Source of the DNA: an uncultured Cuneatibacter sp.
Lineage (GTDB): Bacteria > Bacillota > Clostridia > Lachnospirales > Lachnospiraceae
NCBI GenBank assembly: GCA_934234215.1
Contig: CAKQHB010000008.1
Location: forward strand, 30,031-94,030
Reading direction: 5' to 3'
DNA: 64,000 bases
Shown here: one piece after another, positions 1-8,071 of the stretch
How the letters are laid out: every line of letters starts with the position of its first letter
Numbering within the stretch: position 1 is the first letter of the stretch
Notes under the pieces: model-generated
The model's database searches: none
What the model was told of the DNA's origin: nothing
The model's input: the letters and a program-made list of their open reading frames with translations, nothing else
Made by a program: the position numbers and the translations under genes

Positions 1-1
1 T

Positions 2-769
2 CTTGGCTATGTGATCTGTGCAATTCTGCCGCTGTTCCTTTCTACAACAGGTGTGACCGCAGATGGCGTAGAGTATACAAAGTCCTGGGTTCTGAACTGG
101 CAGAAGGTTGCAGATGCAAAGTGGTTTGCACTGCCTCAGATCATGCCGATCAAGCCGGTATTTGATGCCCGTGCGATTTTGCCGGTACTGATCATGTTCG
201 TTGTAACTGCAGTTGAGACTGTTGGCGATATTTCCGGATGTATCGAAGGTGGTATGGATCGGGAAGCTACGGATAAGGAGCTGTCCGGCGGTGTGATCTG
301 TGATGGTCTGGGATCTTCTCTGGCAGCCTGCTTTGGTGTCCTTCCGAACACCTCCTTCAGCCAGAACGTAGGTCTGGTCGCAATGACAAAGGTTGTAAAC
401 CGTATGGCACTGGCTTGCGGTGCGGTATTCCTGATTCTGTGTGGATTGTTCCCGAAGCTGGCAGCGCTGGTTTCCATCATGCCCCAGAGTGTTCTGGGCG
501 GTGCAGCGGTTATCATGTTTGCATCTATCGTTATGAGTGGTATTCAGCTCATCACAAAGGAGAAGCTGACAGCACGCAACATGACCATCGTTTCTGTAGC
601 ATTGGGTCTTGGCTTTGGTCTTGGTGCAAACACCGGTGCGATGGCAGGACTTCCGGAAGCAGTCAAGCTGGTATTCGGCGGTTCCGGTATTGTTCCGGCA
701 GCATTTGTTGCGATCATCCTGAACATTGTTCTTCCGAAAGATAAGGAAGAAAATGTTGAAAAAGCGTGA
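2..769 (+). CDS. NCS2 family purine (xanthine/uracil-type) permease, 5' truncated by window edge
   Basis: The reading frame is open from base 2, so the true start lies before the window and about 255 C-terminal residues are seen. The protein is strongly hydrophobic with several membrane segments. The stretch SGCIEGGMDREATDKELSGG followed by DGLGSSLAACFG and PNTSFSQNVG is typical of the NCS2 (nucleobase:cation symporter-2) xanthine/urate/uracil permeases, in which the acidic and NxxxxQN-type residues line the substrate site. It sits 116 bases upstream of a molybdenum hydroxylase operon, which suggests the imported purine (xanthine, hypoxanthine or urate) is the hydroxylase substrate; that is inference. 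The family call is confident, the exact substrate is not. An intrinsic terminator follows it. Confidence 0.88.
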   Translation, partial: LGYVICAILPLFLSTTGVTADGVEYTKSWVLNWQKVADAKWFALPQIMPIKPVFDARAILPVLIMFVVTAVETVGDISGCIEGGMDREATDKELSGGVICDGLGSSLAACFGVLPNTSFSQNVGLVAMTKVVNRMALACGAVFLILCGLFPKLAALVSIMPQSVLGGAAVIMFASIVMSGIQLITKEKLTARNMTIVSVALGLGFGLGANTGAMAGLPEAVKLVFGGSGIVPAAFVAIILNIVLPKDKEENVEKA

Positions 770-808
770 CAAGCTGCGGATTATTCGGTAAAATAAAAAT
801 AAACACAG

Positions 809-850
809 AGGCAGGGCGATTCAGATGCATTCTGGTTGCCCTGCCTTTTT
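809..850 (+). terminator. Intrinsic terminator after the purine permease
   Basis: Perfect 9-bp stem AGGCAGGGC / GCCCTGCCT followed by TTTT, lying between the permease stop and the FAD subunit start. It would separate the permease transcript from the hydroxylase genes, or act as a partial terminator. Confidence 0.8.
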
Positions 851-884
851 AGAGGATAGAAAAAGGGTTCGTAAGGAGGGAAAG

Positions 885-1682
885 ATGCTTACATTTCGTC
901 AGTATTTGCGGCCGCAGACGCTGGAAGAAGCATATACACTTTGTCAGAAAAAGAGCAACATCGTGCTGGGTGGTATGCTGTGGCTGAAGATGGAGCAGCG
1001 GACAGTCGGCGGCGTGATCGATCTGAGTGATCTGGGACTGGATACGATCGAGGAGACAGAGGAAGAATTTCGTTTTGGCGCGATGGTGACATTGCGCCAG
1101 ATGGAGCAGCATGAGGGCTTTCGTGCGTATACGCAGGGAGCTTGCACAGACAGTGTAAAAGATATCGTCGGCGTTCAGTTCCGAAACTGCGCGACCATCG
1201 GCGGCAGTATTTTCGGGCGGTTTGGATTTTCCGATGTTCTGACGATGTTTCAGGCATTGGATACCTGGGTGGAGCTGTACCACGGCGGACTCATGCCGCT
1301 GCGGGAGTTCGCGCAGATGAAATTTGAGCGGGATATTCTCGTTCGCGTCATTGTGAAGAAGACACCGGTACAGATGGTGTATCGTTCCATGCGTATCACA
1401 AAGACGGATTTTCCGGTTGTGACTGCCTGTGTGAGTCGGACAGACAGCGGAAAGGTCTGTCTTGTTCTTGGTTCTCTGCCGGGCAGAGCACGGATCGTAC
1501 TGGAAGAGCAGATCGAAACACCGATCACGGAAGAAGCGGCGCGAGATCTTGCAGCCCGCGCGGTAGAGCAGGTGACATTCGGCAGCAACATGCGCGGTTC
1601 TGCGGAGTATCGCAAGCGCGTCGCAAAGACATTGCTGCGCCGGGCACTTTTGGCACTGGAGGTGGAACAGGATGCAGATTGA
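885..1682 (+). CDS. Xanthine dehydrogenase-type FAD-binding subunit
   Basis: 265 residues resembling the FAD-binding (FAD_binding_5 / CO_deh_flav_C) medium subunit of molybdenum hydroxylases. Seen are an N-terminal VLGGMLWLKM-like loop in place of the usual GGT and the central RNCATIGGSIFGRF segment, which matches the family ATIGGN flavin motif. It would pass electrons from the 2Fe-2S subunit to NAD+ or another acceptor. I chose ATG 885 because a strong GGAGGG site lies just before it; an upstream in-frame ATG at 825 lies inside the terminator hairpin. It overlaps the next gene by 11 bases, so the two are translationally coupled. The first loop is slightly atypical (GGM rather than GGT). Confidence 0.9.
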   Translation: MLTFRQYLRPQTLEEAYTLCQKKSNIVLGGMLWLKMEQRTVGGVIDLSDLGLDTIEETEEEFRFGAMVTLRQMEQHEGFRAYTQGACTDSVKDIVGVQFRNCATIGGSIFGRFGFSDVLTMFQALDTWVELYHGGLMPLREFAQMKFERDILVRVIVKKTPVQMVYRSMRITKTDFPVVTACVSRTDSGKVCLVLGSLPGRARIVLEEQIETPITEEAARDLAARAVEQVTFGSNMRGSAEYRKRVAKTLLRRALLALEVEQDAD

Positions 1683-2142
1683 ACTGACATTAAATAATAA
1701 AAAAATCGCGGCGGAGATTGCGCCGGACATGCTGCTGATTGACTTTCTGCGCAGCCGGAATTGCTTCAGCGTAAAAAGAGGCTGTGAGACAGCGAACTGC
1801 GGTCTGTGCACCGTATTCGTAGATGACAAGCCGGTGCTTTCCTGCAGCGTGCTGGCAGCGAGAGCCGCAGGTCACAAGGTTCAGACATTGGAGGGACTGC
1901 AGGACGAGGCCCGTGGATTTGCTGAGTTTATCGCAGATCAGGGCGCAGAGCAGTGTGGATTCTGTAATCCCGGTTTTATGATGAATGCCATCGCTATGTT
2001 CCGGGAAAATCCTGACCCTACCGATGAGGAGATTCTGACATATCTGTCCGGAAATCTGTGCCGCTGCTCCGGCTATGAGGGACAGCTGCGAGGCATCCGG
2101 AATTACTTGAATTACAAAAAAGCGCAGAAGGAGGAGGCATGA
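1672..2142 (+). CDS. Xanthine dehydrogenase-type [2Fe-2S] subunit
   Basis: 156 residues, the usual size for the small iron-sulfur subunit of molybdenum hydroxylases. The plant-type ferredoxin cluster ligands are C38, C43, C46 and C58; the second, all-helical cluster uses C95, C98, C130 and C132 (CGFC and LCRC). It transfers electrons from the molybdenum site to FAD. It overlaps the gene on each side (11 bases upstream, an ATGA overlap with the Mo subunit downstream), which fits a fixed-stoichiometry heterotrimer. Confidence 0.95.
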   Translation: MQIELTLNNKKIAAEIAPDMLLIDFLRSRNCFSVKRGCETANCGLCTVFVDDKPVLSCSVLAARAAGHKVQTLEGLQDEARGFAEFIADQGAEQCGFCNPGFMMNAIAMFRENPDPTDEEILTYLSGNLCRCSGYEGQLRGIRNYLNYKKAQKEEA

Positions 2143-4433
2143 TGGAAAAGCAATTTCGGCAGGTCAATCAGCCGGTCAGAAAGAAGGATGCGATGAATCT
2201 TCTGCTGGGCAAGCCCGCATATGTGTGTGATGTGACGAGACCGGATGCGCTGGTTGTCAAAGTGCTTCGCTCTCCTCACGCCCATGCGATCATTCAGGAC
2301 ATTCAGACGACTGCCGCATGCAAGGTGCCGGGCATTGAAGCTATTTACACATGGAAGGATGTTCCGAATCACCGCTTTACCACTGCCGGTCAGACATATC
2401 CGGAGCCCAGCGCCCATGACCGTCTGATTCTCGATCAGAGAGTCCGTTTCGTCGGAGATCCGGTGGCAATTATCGCCGGAGAGGACGAGGCGTGCGTGGA
2501 TCGCGCGATGAAGCTCATCAAAGTAAAATACGAAGTGCTTCCGGCAATTCTGGACCCGGAGCAGGCAAAAGATAACGAAATTCTAGTTCACCCGGAGGAG
2601 AACTGGGAAGCGCTGTGTCCGGTCGGTGCGGACAATCACCGTAACCTCGTTGCCAGCGATTCCAGTGAGGACGGCGATGTGGATGCCGTCTTTGCGACCT
2701 GCGATGAGGTCTTCTCTCATACGTGGAAGACGAGACCGAACCAGCAGGCGATGATGGAGACCTTCCGTACTTATTGTGAAATCGACTATTATGGACGTCT
2801 GCATGTCATCAGTTCCACACAGATCGTCTTCCACGCGAGAAGAATCCTTTCGATCGCATTGGGGATTCCGCGCTCCATGATCCGTGTGGAAAAGCCCCGT
2901 ATTGGCGGCGGGTTCGGTGCAAAACAGAGTGTCGTAGCGGAGATTTATCCGGCATTTGTAACATGGATGACGAAGAAGCCGTCCCGTATGGTTTACTCCC
3001 GTTATGAGTCGCAGATCGCCAGCAGTCCCCGCCATGAGATGCGGGTGACGGTCAAGATCGGTGCGATGAAAGACGGCACGATCCGTGCGCTGGATGTATA
3101 CACATTGTCCAACTCCGGTGCGTACAGTGAGCATGGTCCGACGACCGTTGGTCTGTCCGGACACAAATCGATCCCGCTATATACCGGCAATCTGGAAGCA
3201 TTCCGATTTGCCTACGATGTGGTTTACACAAATGTGCAGTCTGCGGGTGCTTATCGTGGATACGGTGCAACGCAGGGACTGTTCGCGGTGGAATCTGCAG
3301 TCAATGAGCTGGCAGGTCGCCTTGGTATGGATGCAGTCGCGATCCGGGAAAAGAACATGGTACACGAAGGGCAGCGAATGCCCGCTTATTATAATGAAGT
3401 GGCAGCTAGCTGTGCGCTGGATCGCTGCATGAATCACGCCAAGGAGCTGTTCCATTGGGACGAGCGCTGCAAGCCGAGAGATATGGGCAATGGCAAAGTA
3501 CGTGCAGCCGGTGTCGCAATGGCGATGCAGGGCTCCGGTATTTCCGGACTGGATGTTGGTTCCGCCACGATCAAGCTGGAAGAGGGCGGCACTTACGCGC
3601 TGATGATCGGTGCAGCAGACATGGGCACGGGCTGCGATACGATTCTGGCGCAGATGGCGGCGGAGTGTCTGGAATGCGATGTGAACGACATCGCGGTATT
3701 CGGTGCAGACACCGACGCTTCCCCTTATGATTCCGGATCTTACGCATCCAGTACGACTTATGTAACGGGTAAGGCAGTAGAAAAAGCCTGCACCCGCCTG
3801 CAGGAGCAGATGTGCAAGCTGGGCGCTGAGATGCTGGGCGAACCGGAGGACGATGTAGAATTTGTCGGAACCGGTGTACGCAGTCTCAAGACCGGAAAAG
3901 AAGTATCGAGAGAGCAGATCTCCATTCGTGCCACCGGCAACAACCGACAGGCAGTGGAGTGCACAGAGTCCCATTCCTCCCCCACATCCCCGCCTCCGTA
4001 CATGGTGGGCATGGTGGAAATCGAGCTGGACAAAGAGACCGGACATGTGGAAATCCTCGACTATGTGGGCGTGGTAGACTGTGGTACGGTCATCAATACA
4101 AATCTGGCAAGAGTCCAGACCGAGGGCGGTATCGGACAGGGCATCGGCATGGCACTGTATGAAAATGTGACATACGCAGACAGCGGTGCGATCCTCGAAA
4201 ACTCTCTGATGCAGTACAAGATCCCGTCCAGACTGGATGTGGGTCGCCTGCGGGTAGAATTTGAGAGCAGCTACGAGCCGACCGGACCGTTCGGTGCAAA
4301 ATCCATCGGTGAGATCGTCATCAATACGCCGCCGCCCGCATTGGCACACGCCATCTATCAGGCGACAGGAGTATGGCACAGAGAACTTCCGATCACACCG
4401 GAAAAGATTCTGATGAGCATTTCCGAAGATTGA
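2139..4433 (+). CDS. Molybdenum-binding catalytic subunit of a xanthine dehydrogenase-family hydroxylase
   Basis: 764 residues, typical for the large molybdopterin subunit (Ald_Xan_dh_C plus Ald_Xan_dh_C2). Visible are IGGGFGAKQ around residues 255-263 (Mo-cofactor loop), SAGAYRGYG near 367 and, close to the C-terminus, GAKSIGEI with the Glu expected to act as catalytic base. It hydroxylates a purine or related heterocycle. Known selenium-dependent relatives carry a labile Se ligand, which the sequence alone cannot show. An AGGAGG site precedes ATG 2139; a second ATG follows directly. The neighbouring NCS2 permease and MocA-like protein support a purine role, but nicotinate or another heterocycle cannot be excluded. 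Confidence 0.93.
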   Translation: MMEKQFRQVNQPVRKKDAMNLLLGKPAYVCDVTRPDALVVKVLRSPHAHAIIQDIQTTAACKVPGIEAIYTWKDVPNHRFTTAGQTYPEPSAHDRLILDQRVRFVGDPVAIIAGEDEACVDRAMKLIKVKYEVLPAILDPEQAKDNEILVHPEENWEALCPVGADNHRNLVASDSSEDGDVDAVFATCDEVFSHTWKTRPNQQAMMETFRTYCEIDYYGRLHVISSTQIVFHARRILSIALGIPRSMIRVEKPRIGGGFGAKQSVVAEIYPAFVTWMTKKPSRMVYSRYESQIASSPRHEMRVTVKIGAMKDGTIRALDVYTLSNSGAYSEHGPTTVGLSGHKSIPLYTGNLEAFRFAYDVVYTNVQSAGAYRGYGATQGLFAVESAVNELAGRLGMDAVAIREKNMVHEGQRMPAYYNEVAASCALDRCMNHAKELFHWDERCKPRDMGNGKVRAAGVAMAMQGSGISGLDVGSATIKLEEGGTYALMIGAADMGTGCDTILAQMAAECLECDVNDIAVFGADTDASPYDSGSYASSTTYVTGKAVEKACTRLQEQMCKLGAEMLGEPEDDVEFVGTGVRSLKTGKEVSREQISIRATGNNRQAVECTESHSSPTSPPPYMVGMVEIELDKETGHVEILDYVGVVDCGTVINTNLARVQTEGGIGQGIGMALYENVTYADSGAILENSLMQYKIPSRLDVGRLRVEFESSYEPTGPFGAKSIGEIVINTPPPALAHAIYQATGVWHRELPITPEKILMSISED

Positions 4434-4457
4434 TTCGGAACCCAAAAAGGAACAGAG

Positions 4458-5162
4458 ATGAAATATAGTCTGATTTATCTGGCGGCTGGAAACAGCCGCC
4501 GTTTTGGTAAAAACAAATTGCTGACAGAGTGGAAGGGCAGACCGCTGTATGAATATGGTTTGAATACACTGAAAGAAGCGGTACAAGGACGAGCGGACTG
4601 CGAGATCTTTCTCGTCAGCCAGTATCCGGAAATCCTGCAGGCGCATCCCGAAGTGGTGTGCGTCTATAGTCCGAAAAGCACAGAAGGACTCTCGTGGAGC
4701 ATCCGCGCCGGAATTGAGTGCGTGCTGGGGCGGGAGCAGAAGAGAGAACAGGGGAACGAACAGGGAAACGAACAGGGAAACGAGCAGGAACGGGAGTGTC
4801 TGGAACTGTCGGATTGGCAAGAGCGGGATCAATGGCTGCTATTTTTGACTGCAGATCAGCCGCTGGTGGAACAGGAGACGATCCAGAAAATTCTCGCAAA
4901 AGCAGAAAAGGTCAGCGGTTCGGAAGTTGACACCGAGAGCGTAAAAATCATTCGCGCCCGCTACGCCGGAAAAGAAGGAAGTCCGGTGCTGTTCCACGCC
5001 AGTCTGATTCCGGAATTGCAGCAGCTTTCGGGCGATGAGGGCGGCAGAAGCGTCATCCGGGCACATCGGGAGGAAATGGCATTTGTGGATGCGGCGGATG
5101 AGAGGCAGATGGCGGATGTGGATACGGTGGAGGATTTGGAGAAGCTAAAGAAAATTGACTGA
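4458..5162 (+). CDS. MocA/MobA-like molybdenum cofactor nucleotidyltransferase
   Basis: 234 residues with the N-terminal LAAGNSRRFGKNKLL motif, the nucleotide-binding G-rich loop of NTP_transf_3 enzymes such as MocA (MPT cytidylyltransferase) and YgfJ. The later TADQPLV is the metal-binding aspartate region. It probably matures the cofactor of the hydroxylase encoded just upstream, in the same operon (24-base gap). Odd feature: between residues about 93 and 113 there is a low-complexity insertion of GNEQ repeats coded by a 12-bp tandem repeat, lying between the N-terminal half and the TADQP motif. The hairpin at 5179-5229 probably ends the operon. Confidence 0.85.
   Translation: MKYSLIYLAAGNSRRFGKNKLLTEWKGRPLYEYGLNTLKEAVQGRADCEIFLVSQYPEILQAHPEVVCVYSPKSTEGLSWSIRAGIECVLGREQKREQGNEQGNEQGNEQERECLELSDWQERDQWLLFLTADQPLVEQETIQKILAKAEKVSGSEVDTESVKIIRARYAGKEGSPVLFHASLIPELQQLSGDEGGRSVIRAHREEMAFVDAADERQMADVDTVEDLEKLKKID
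4749..4787 (+). repeat. 12-bp coding tandem repeat (GNEQ)n in mocA-like gene
   Basis: About three copies of a 12-bp unit close to GGAAACGAACAG, each encoding G-N-E-Q. It lies inside a surface-loop position of the nucleotidyltransferase. Because the unit is a multiple of three, slippage would change loop length without breaking the frame. Confidence 0.8.
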
Positions 5163-5178
5163 AATCATACAAAATGTG

Positions 5179-5229
5179 TAAAAATCAACACGCAAATGAG
5201 AAAAACACTCGTTTACATGTTGATTTTTT
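5179..5229 (+). repeat. Hairpin repeat, left copy, flanking the AAA/RloB island; terminator-like
   Basis: An imperfect inverted repeat: AAAAATCAACAYGYAAAYGAG on the left pairs with CTCGTTTACATGTTGATTTTT on the right, ending in T-rich sequence. A second copy of nearly the same sequence lies at 7746-7800. It can end the molybdenum operon, and its right arm overlaps the probable -35 of the next gene. Confidence 0.75.
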
Positions 5230-5247
5230 GCGTTTTATAGATATAAT
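5220..5247 (+). promoter_or_regulatory. Probable sigma-A promoter for the AAA ATPase gene
   Basis: TTGATT and TATAAT separated by 16 bases, 31 bases upstream of the GTG start. The -35 box lies inside the right arm of the hairpin repeat. Confidence 0.5.
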
Positions 5248-5278
5248 GAAATATAACAGGAAAGGAAGGTGAACGTCT

Positions 5279-6535
5279 GTGTTAATTCAATTCAATTTCC
5301 AAAATTATAAATCATTTCGTGATGAAGCTTCGTTGGATTTGTCTGCAACAAAAATATCTGAGTTTTCAGAACGAGTTGTATCCATCGGTGGTGAAAAGAT
5401 ATTACCAGTTGCTGCGGTGTACGGCGCGAACGCAAGTGGAAAATCGAATGTCTATGATGCATTTGTATACATGAGTAAATATGTTGTAAATTCTTTTAAG
5501 TACGGAGATGAAGAAAAAGATTTTGATGATATCAGACCATGTCCATTTCTTTTTGATGCATCTTCGGAAAATGCTGAGACGAGTTTTGAAGTATATTTTA
5601 CGATCCCCGGAGATAAGACCGAGAAATGTTATAATTATGGATTTTGCATTGGCAAAACCGGTGTCACAGAAGAATGGTTGAATTATAAAGCAAAGTCTTC
5701 CCGAAACTATAGGCGAATTTTTTATCGTGACAAAGAAACACTGGATCTTTCCGGCATTCCGAAAACAAGCAGAGAGAATATTGAAATTGCATTGGAAAAA
5801 CAAGTTCTGATTGTTTCTTTGGGAGCTAAGTTAAAAGTTGCCAAGTGCAAAATGATACGGGATTGGTTCTTGAATAATGAGTTTGCTGACTTTGGTGATG
5901 CTGTTACGAATTTCTTTCTGTCCCATGTCCTTCCGTCAGGGTTTGTTGAGGATGAGAAAGTTCGAGCTGACGTTGTGAAATATTTTTCTTCTTTTGATGA
6001 GACAATCAAGGGTTTTGAAGTGTCAAAACTCCCAGCGCAGGAGGACTCTAAGGAAGAGAAATATTTAATTGATGCACTTCATGAAAAAATTGGATCCGAG
6101 GAAATGGCGAAGATTCCGCTTTCACAGGAATCGGCAGGTACTTTAAAAATGTTCTCGCTTTATCCGGACTTACAAGAAGTTCTGCAAAATGGCGGTGTCT
6201 TTTTTGTTGATGAATTAAACGCTCGCTTGCATCCGCTGCTTGTACGTAATTTTATTCTTACTTTTTTGAATCCGAAACTAAACGTAAATCATGCACAGCT
6301 TGTATTTACAACGCATGATACCTGGCAATTATCAAATCAATTGCTGCGTCGCGATGAAATTTGGTTTACGGAGAAGGATGAGTTGGGATTGTCTACCTTA
6401 TATTCACTGGCGGATTTTGTTGATGAAGATGGAATCCGGATTCGAAAAGATGAAAGCTATGAAAAAAATTATCTCTTGGGAAAGTATGGTGCGATTCCTG
6501 CTTTAAAGACGATTGATTTTTTGAAGGAGGGGTAA
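5279..6535 (+). CDS. AAA (AAA_15/AAA_21, RloA/AbiLi-like) ATPase
   Basis: 418 residues starting at GTG after an AAGGAAGG site. It begins MLIQFNFQNYKSF, typical of SMC/RecF-like AAA_15 proteins, with Walker A GANASGKSN at residues 49-57 and a Walker B-like GGVFFVDELNARLHP near 316-330. This is the ATPase half of the RloA-RloB / AbiL two-gene systems found linked to restriction and abortive-infection loci. A rloB-type gene follows after 3 bases, so they form one operon. The ATPase looks complete while its partner is broken. Codon use is AT-rich compared with the molybdenum operon upstream, consistent with acquisition. A defence role is inference from the family. Confidence 0.85.
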   Translation: MLIQFNFQNYKSFRDEASLDLSATKISEFSERVVSIGGEKILPVAAVYGANASGKSNVYDAFVYMSKYVVNSFKYGDEEKDFDDIRPCPFLFDASSENAETSFEVYFTIPGDKTEKCYNYGFCIGKTGVTEEWLNYKAKSSRNYRRIFYRDKETLDLSGIPKTSRENIEIALEKQVLIVSLGAKLKVAKCKMIRDWFLNNEFADFGDAVTNFFLSHVLPSGFVEDEKVRADVVKYFSSFDETIKGFEVSKLPAQEDSKEEKYLIDALHEKIGSEEMAKIPLSQESAGTLKMFSLYPDLQEVLQNGGVFFVDELNARLHPLLVRNFILTFLNPKLNVNHAQLVFTTHDTWQLSNQLLRRDEIWFTEKDELGLSTLYSLADFVDEDGIRIRKDESYEKNYLLGKYGAIPALKTIDFLKEG

Positions 6536-6538
6536 TAT

Positions 6539-6843
6539 ATGGCGAGTAAAGACAGAACAGGCAACCGAAAAAGCAGAGATCGGCGTGTAGTGCAACGGAT
6601 TCCAGAAATGGGATATTACTTGGTTGTTACAGATACGGAAGCGACTGAGCGCTGCTTTTTTACAGGACTGCACGATAGTCTTCCGGAAAACATCAAGCAA
6701 AAACTGGTTATTAAAGTCATTGAAACAAAAACACAGAATTTAGTGCAAAAATTTTTGGAAATGACAGCTTATGAAGCACAATACCGTATGAATTAGTGAG
6801 AGAAATACGGGGAAAGACAATTAGCGCAGCAGCTTTAAGATAA
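6539..6843 (+). pseudogene. RloB-family gene with internal deletion and frameshift
   Basis: The ORF begins at ATG 6539 after GGAGGGG and reads 85 residues to a TAG at 6794. The N-terminal part contains YYLVVTDTEATERCFFTGL and ends with MTAYEAQYR, matching the start of RloB proteins (usually about 200 residues, Toprim-like). The part expected next, with the metal-binding WxVFDRD, is missing. In a different frame directly after the break (6778-6843) the sequence reads TIPYELVREIRGKTI, resembling what I recall of the RloB C-terminal end. The simplest reading is an internal deletion of roughly 100 codons that joined both ends out of frame. The N-terminal family match is fairly sure; the C-terminal remnant is less so. 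Confidence 0.65.
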
Positions 6844-6908
6844 GGTGAATTTTGCGCAGGAACGGAGTCCTTGTAAAGATGCAAGGACTCTGCTGGGAGG
6901 GAAAACAG

Positions 6909-7727
6909 ATGAAGCGAATTGGCTTATTACTTTTACTAGGATTACTTATACTCGTTGGCTGTGATTCGAAAGCAAATCAGGAAGCGGACGTGATTGAGCA
7001 TTACATATATCCGATCACGTTGACAGATTCAAGTTGGTTAGAGTATGAGATTTCAGAGTTGGATGAAATGCTTGCAATCCCAGATGAGACACTTCAAAAA
7101 ATGACGACGAATGCGTTGGTGCAGGCAATCTTGGAGCACCCCAGGCTATGTGAACTTTCCTTCTACGATCATGATGGGAATGGATTCGATGCAGGAGATA
7201 TTAAATTTTATCATTTGGAAGATTACTACACACCTATCAGAGAATTGCTGCAACGAGAAGATGGAGAAGAGGCAGTCAGAACATTCGGAATAGAATTATT
7301 GAATGACCATGCAAAAAAGAATCTTTCAGAGTTGGATGCGGATTCGATGGAATATTTGCAGCTATATGCAATAAACGTAAATTTCCCCAAAATGATTTCT
7401 GCACTTTATCCTGACATTCAGCTAATACGCACGCCGGAGGATGTGCTGCAGCCGGGAGTGTTTTCGATAAAAGGGCAGAGTGCTGCGTATATCTACGAAG
7501 AACTGATGGAACTGCCGGGCGACCAGTTGGTAAAAGTATTCGTTGAGAATGGATTGGAAATTGATGACGAATTTAAAGAGGTCTTTACCGAGGAAGAATT
7601 TCAAGATTATTTTAAAGGAGAATTTGATTTTCTGAGAAAAGGAATCACACTGCGTGGGCATACCATGTACTTTGATCTGGCGGGGAAAACAGAAGTGATT
7701 TATAAGAAGATAACAGGGGAAGAATAA
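6909..7727 (+). CDS. Putative lipoprotein of unknown function
   Basis: 272 residues. ATG 6909 follows a GGGAGGG site; an earlier in-frame start at 6852 would add a non-signal extension. The N-terminus is a clear type II signal, with a leucine-rich core and lipobox LVGC (Cys about residue 18). The mature part is acidic and contains DHDGNGFDAGD, which resembles an EF-hand or dockerin-like calcium loop, but there is only one such loop. I do not recognise the family. It sits inside the AT-rich island bounded by the two hairpin repeats, after the broken rloB gene, so its cargo relation to that pair is uncertain. Confidence 0.7.
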   Translation: MKRIGLLLLLGLLILVGCDSKANQEADVIEHYIYPITLTDSSWLEYEISELDEMLAIPDETLQKMTTNALVQAILEHPRLCELSFYDHDGNGFDAGDIKFYHLEDYYTPIRELLQREDGEEAVRTFGIELLNDHAKKNLSELDADSMEYLQLYAINVNFPKMISALYPDIQLIRTPEDVLQPGVFSIKGQSAAYIYEELMELPGDQLVKVFVENGLEIDDEFKEVFTEEEFQDYFKGEFDFLRKGITLRGHTMYFDLAGKTEVIYKKITGEE

Positions 7728-7745
7728 AGAAAAAATTGAAAAAAC

Positions 7746-7800
7746 AAAAAATCAACATGTAAACGAGAAGAAAAACTCTTGGTTACATGTTGATTTTTTG
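7746..7800. repeat. Hairpin repeat, right copy, flanking the AAA/RloB island; terminator-like
   Basis: Long inverted repeat with arms AAAAATCAACATGTAAAC and GTTACATGTTGATTTTTT, near-identical in sequence to the element at 5179-5229. It can terminate the lipoprotein transcript and, read on the other strand, the leftward 84-residue protein gene. Confidence 0.78.
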
Positions 7801-7816
7801 CTTTATTGAATATTAG

Positions 7817-8071
7817 TTAGCAACGAATCCATTTTCCAACCCATTTTTCAGAAGCGCAATTATAAAGGCGTTTATACAGAACACCGTTTATATATTGATA
7901 GCGCCATTCTAAAGAATCACTAGAAGTTATTATATCAGATGCCTGCGAAAGATAAATATTGAGGTTAGATATTCGAGGCTTTTGCATAGCATATGTAGTG
8001 TTTTCAGTATGTGGTAAAAGAAAAACATTGATTGCGATAAAGTTAAGTAAGAGTATTTTATTTAGTTTCAT
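7817..8071 (-). CDS. Small secreted protein downstream of BlaR1-like gene
   Basis: 84 residues with an N-terminal signal peptide (MKLNKILLLNFIAINVFLL). The short mature part ends in a Trp/Tyr-rich stretch WRYQYINGVLYKRLYNC and GKWIRC with two cysteines. I recall similar tails on small secreted Clostridia proteins of unknown function. The start overlaps the end of the BlaR1-like gene by 14 bases, so it is translationally coupled and should be made together with the sensor. It could be the ligand or a modulator of the protease; that is inference only. Confidence 0.6.
   Translation of the reverse strand: MKLNKILLLNFIAINVFLLPHTENTTYAMQKPRISNLNIYLSQASDIITSSDSLEWRYQYINGVLYKRLYNCASEKWVGKWIRC

Noticed and set aside
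849..1829. Long minus-strand ORF (326 codons) opposite the FAD and 2Fe-2S subunit genes
   Set aside because: It is the mirror of strongly supported hydroxylase genes, has no ribosome site and a composition (His/Cys/Leu-rich) typical of antisense frames.
3177..4832. 551-codon minus-strand ORF opposite the molybdenum subunit gene
   Set aside because: Cysteine/histidine/arginine-rich antisense frame without any recognisable domain; the plus-strand gene has full motif support.
5279..7727. Complete PARIS (AriA-AriB) or OLD-type system
   Set aside because: The partner shows RloB-like N-terminal sequence and is truncated; no DUF4435 or full Toprim domain can be seen.
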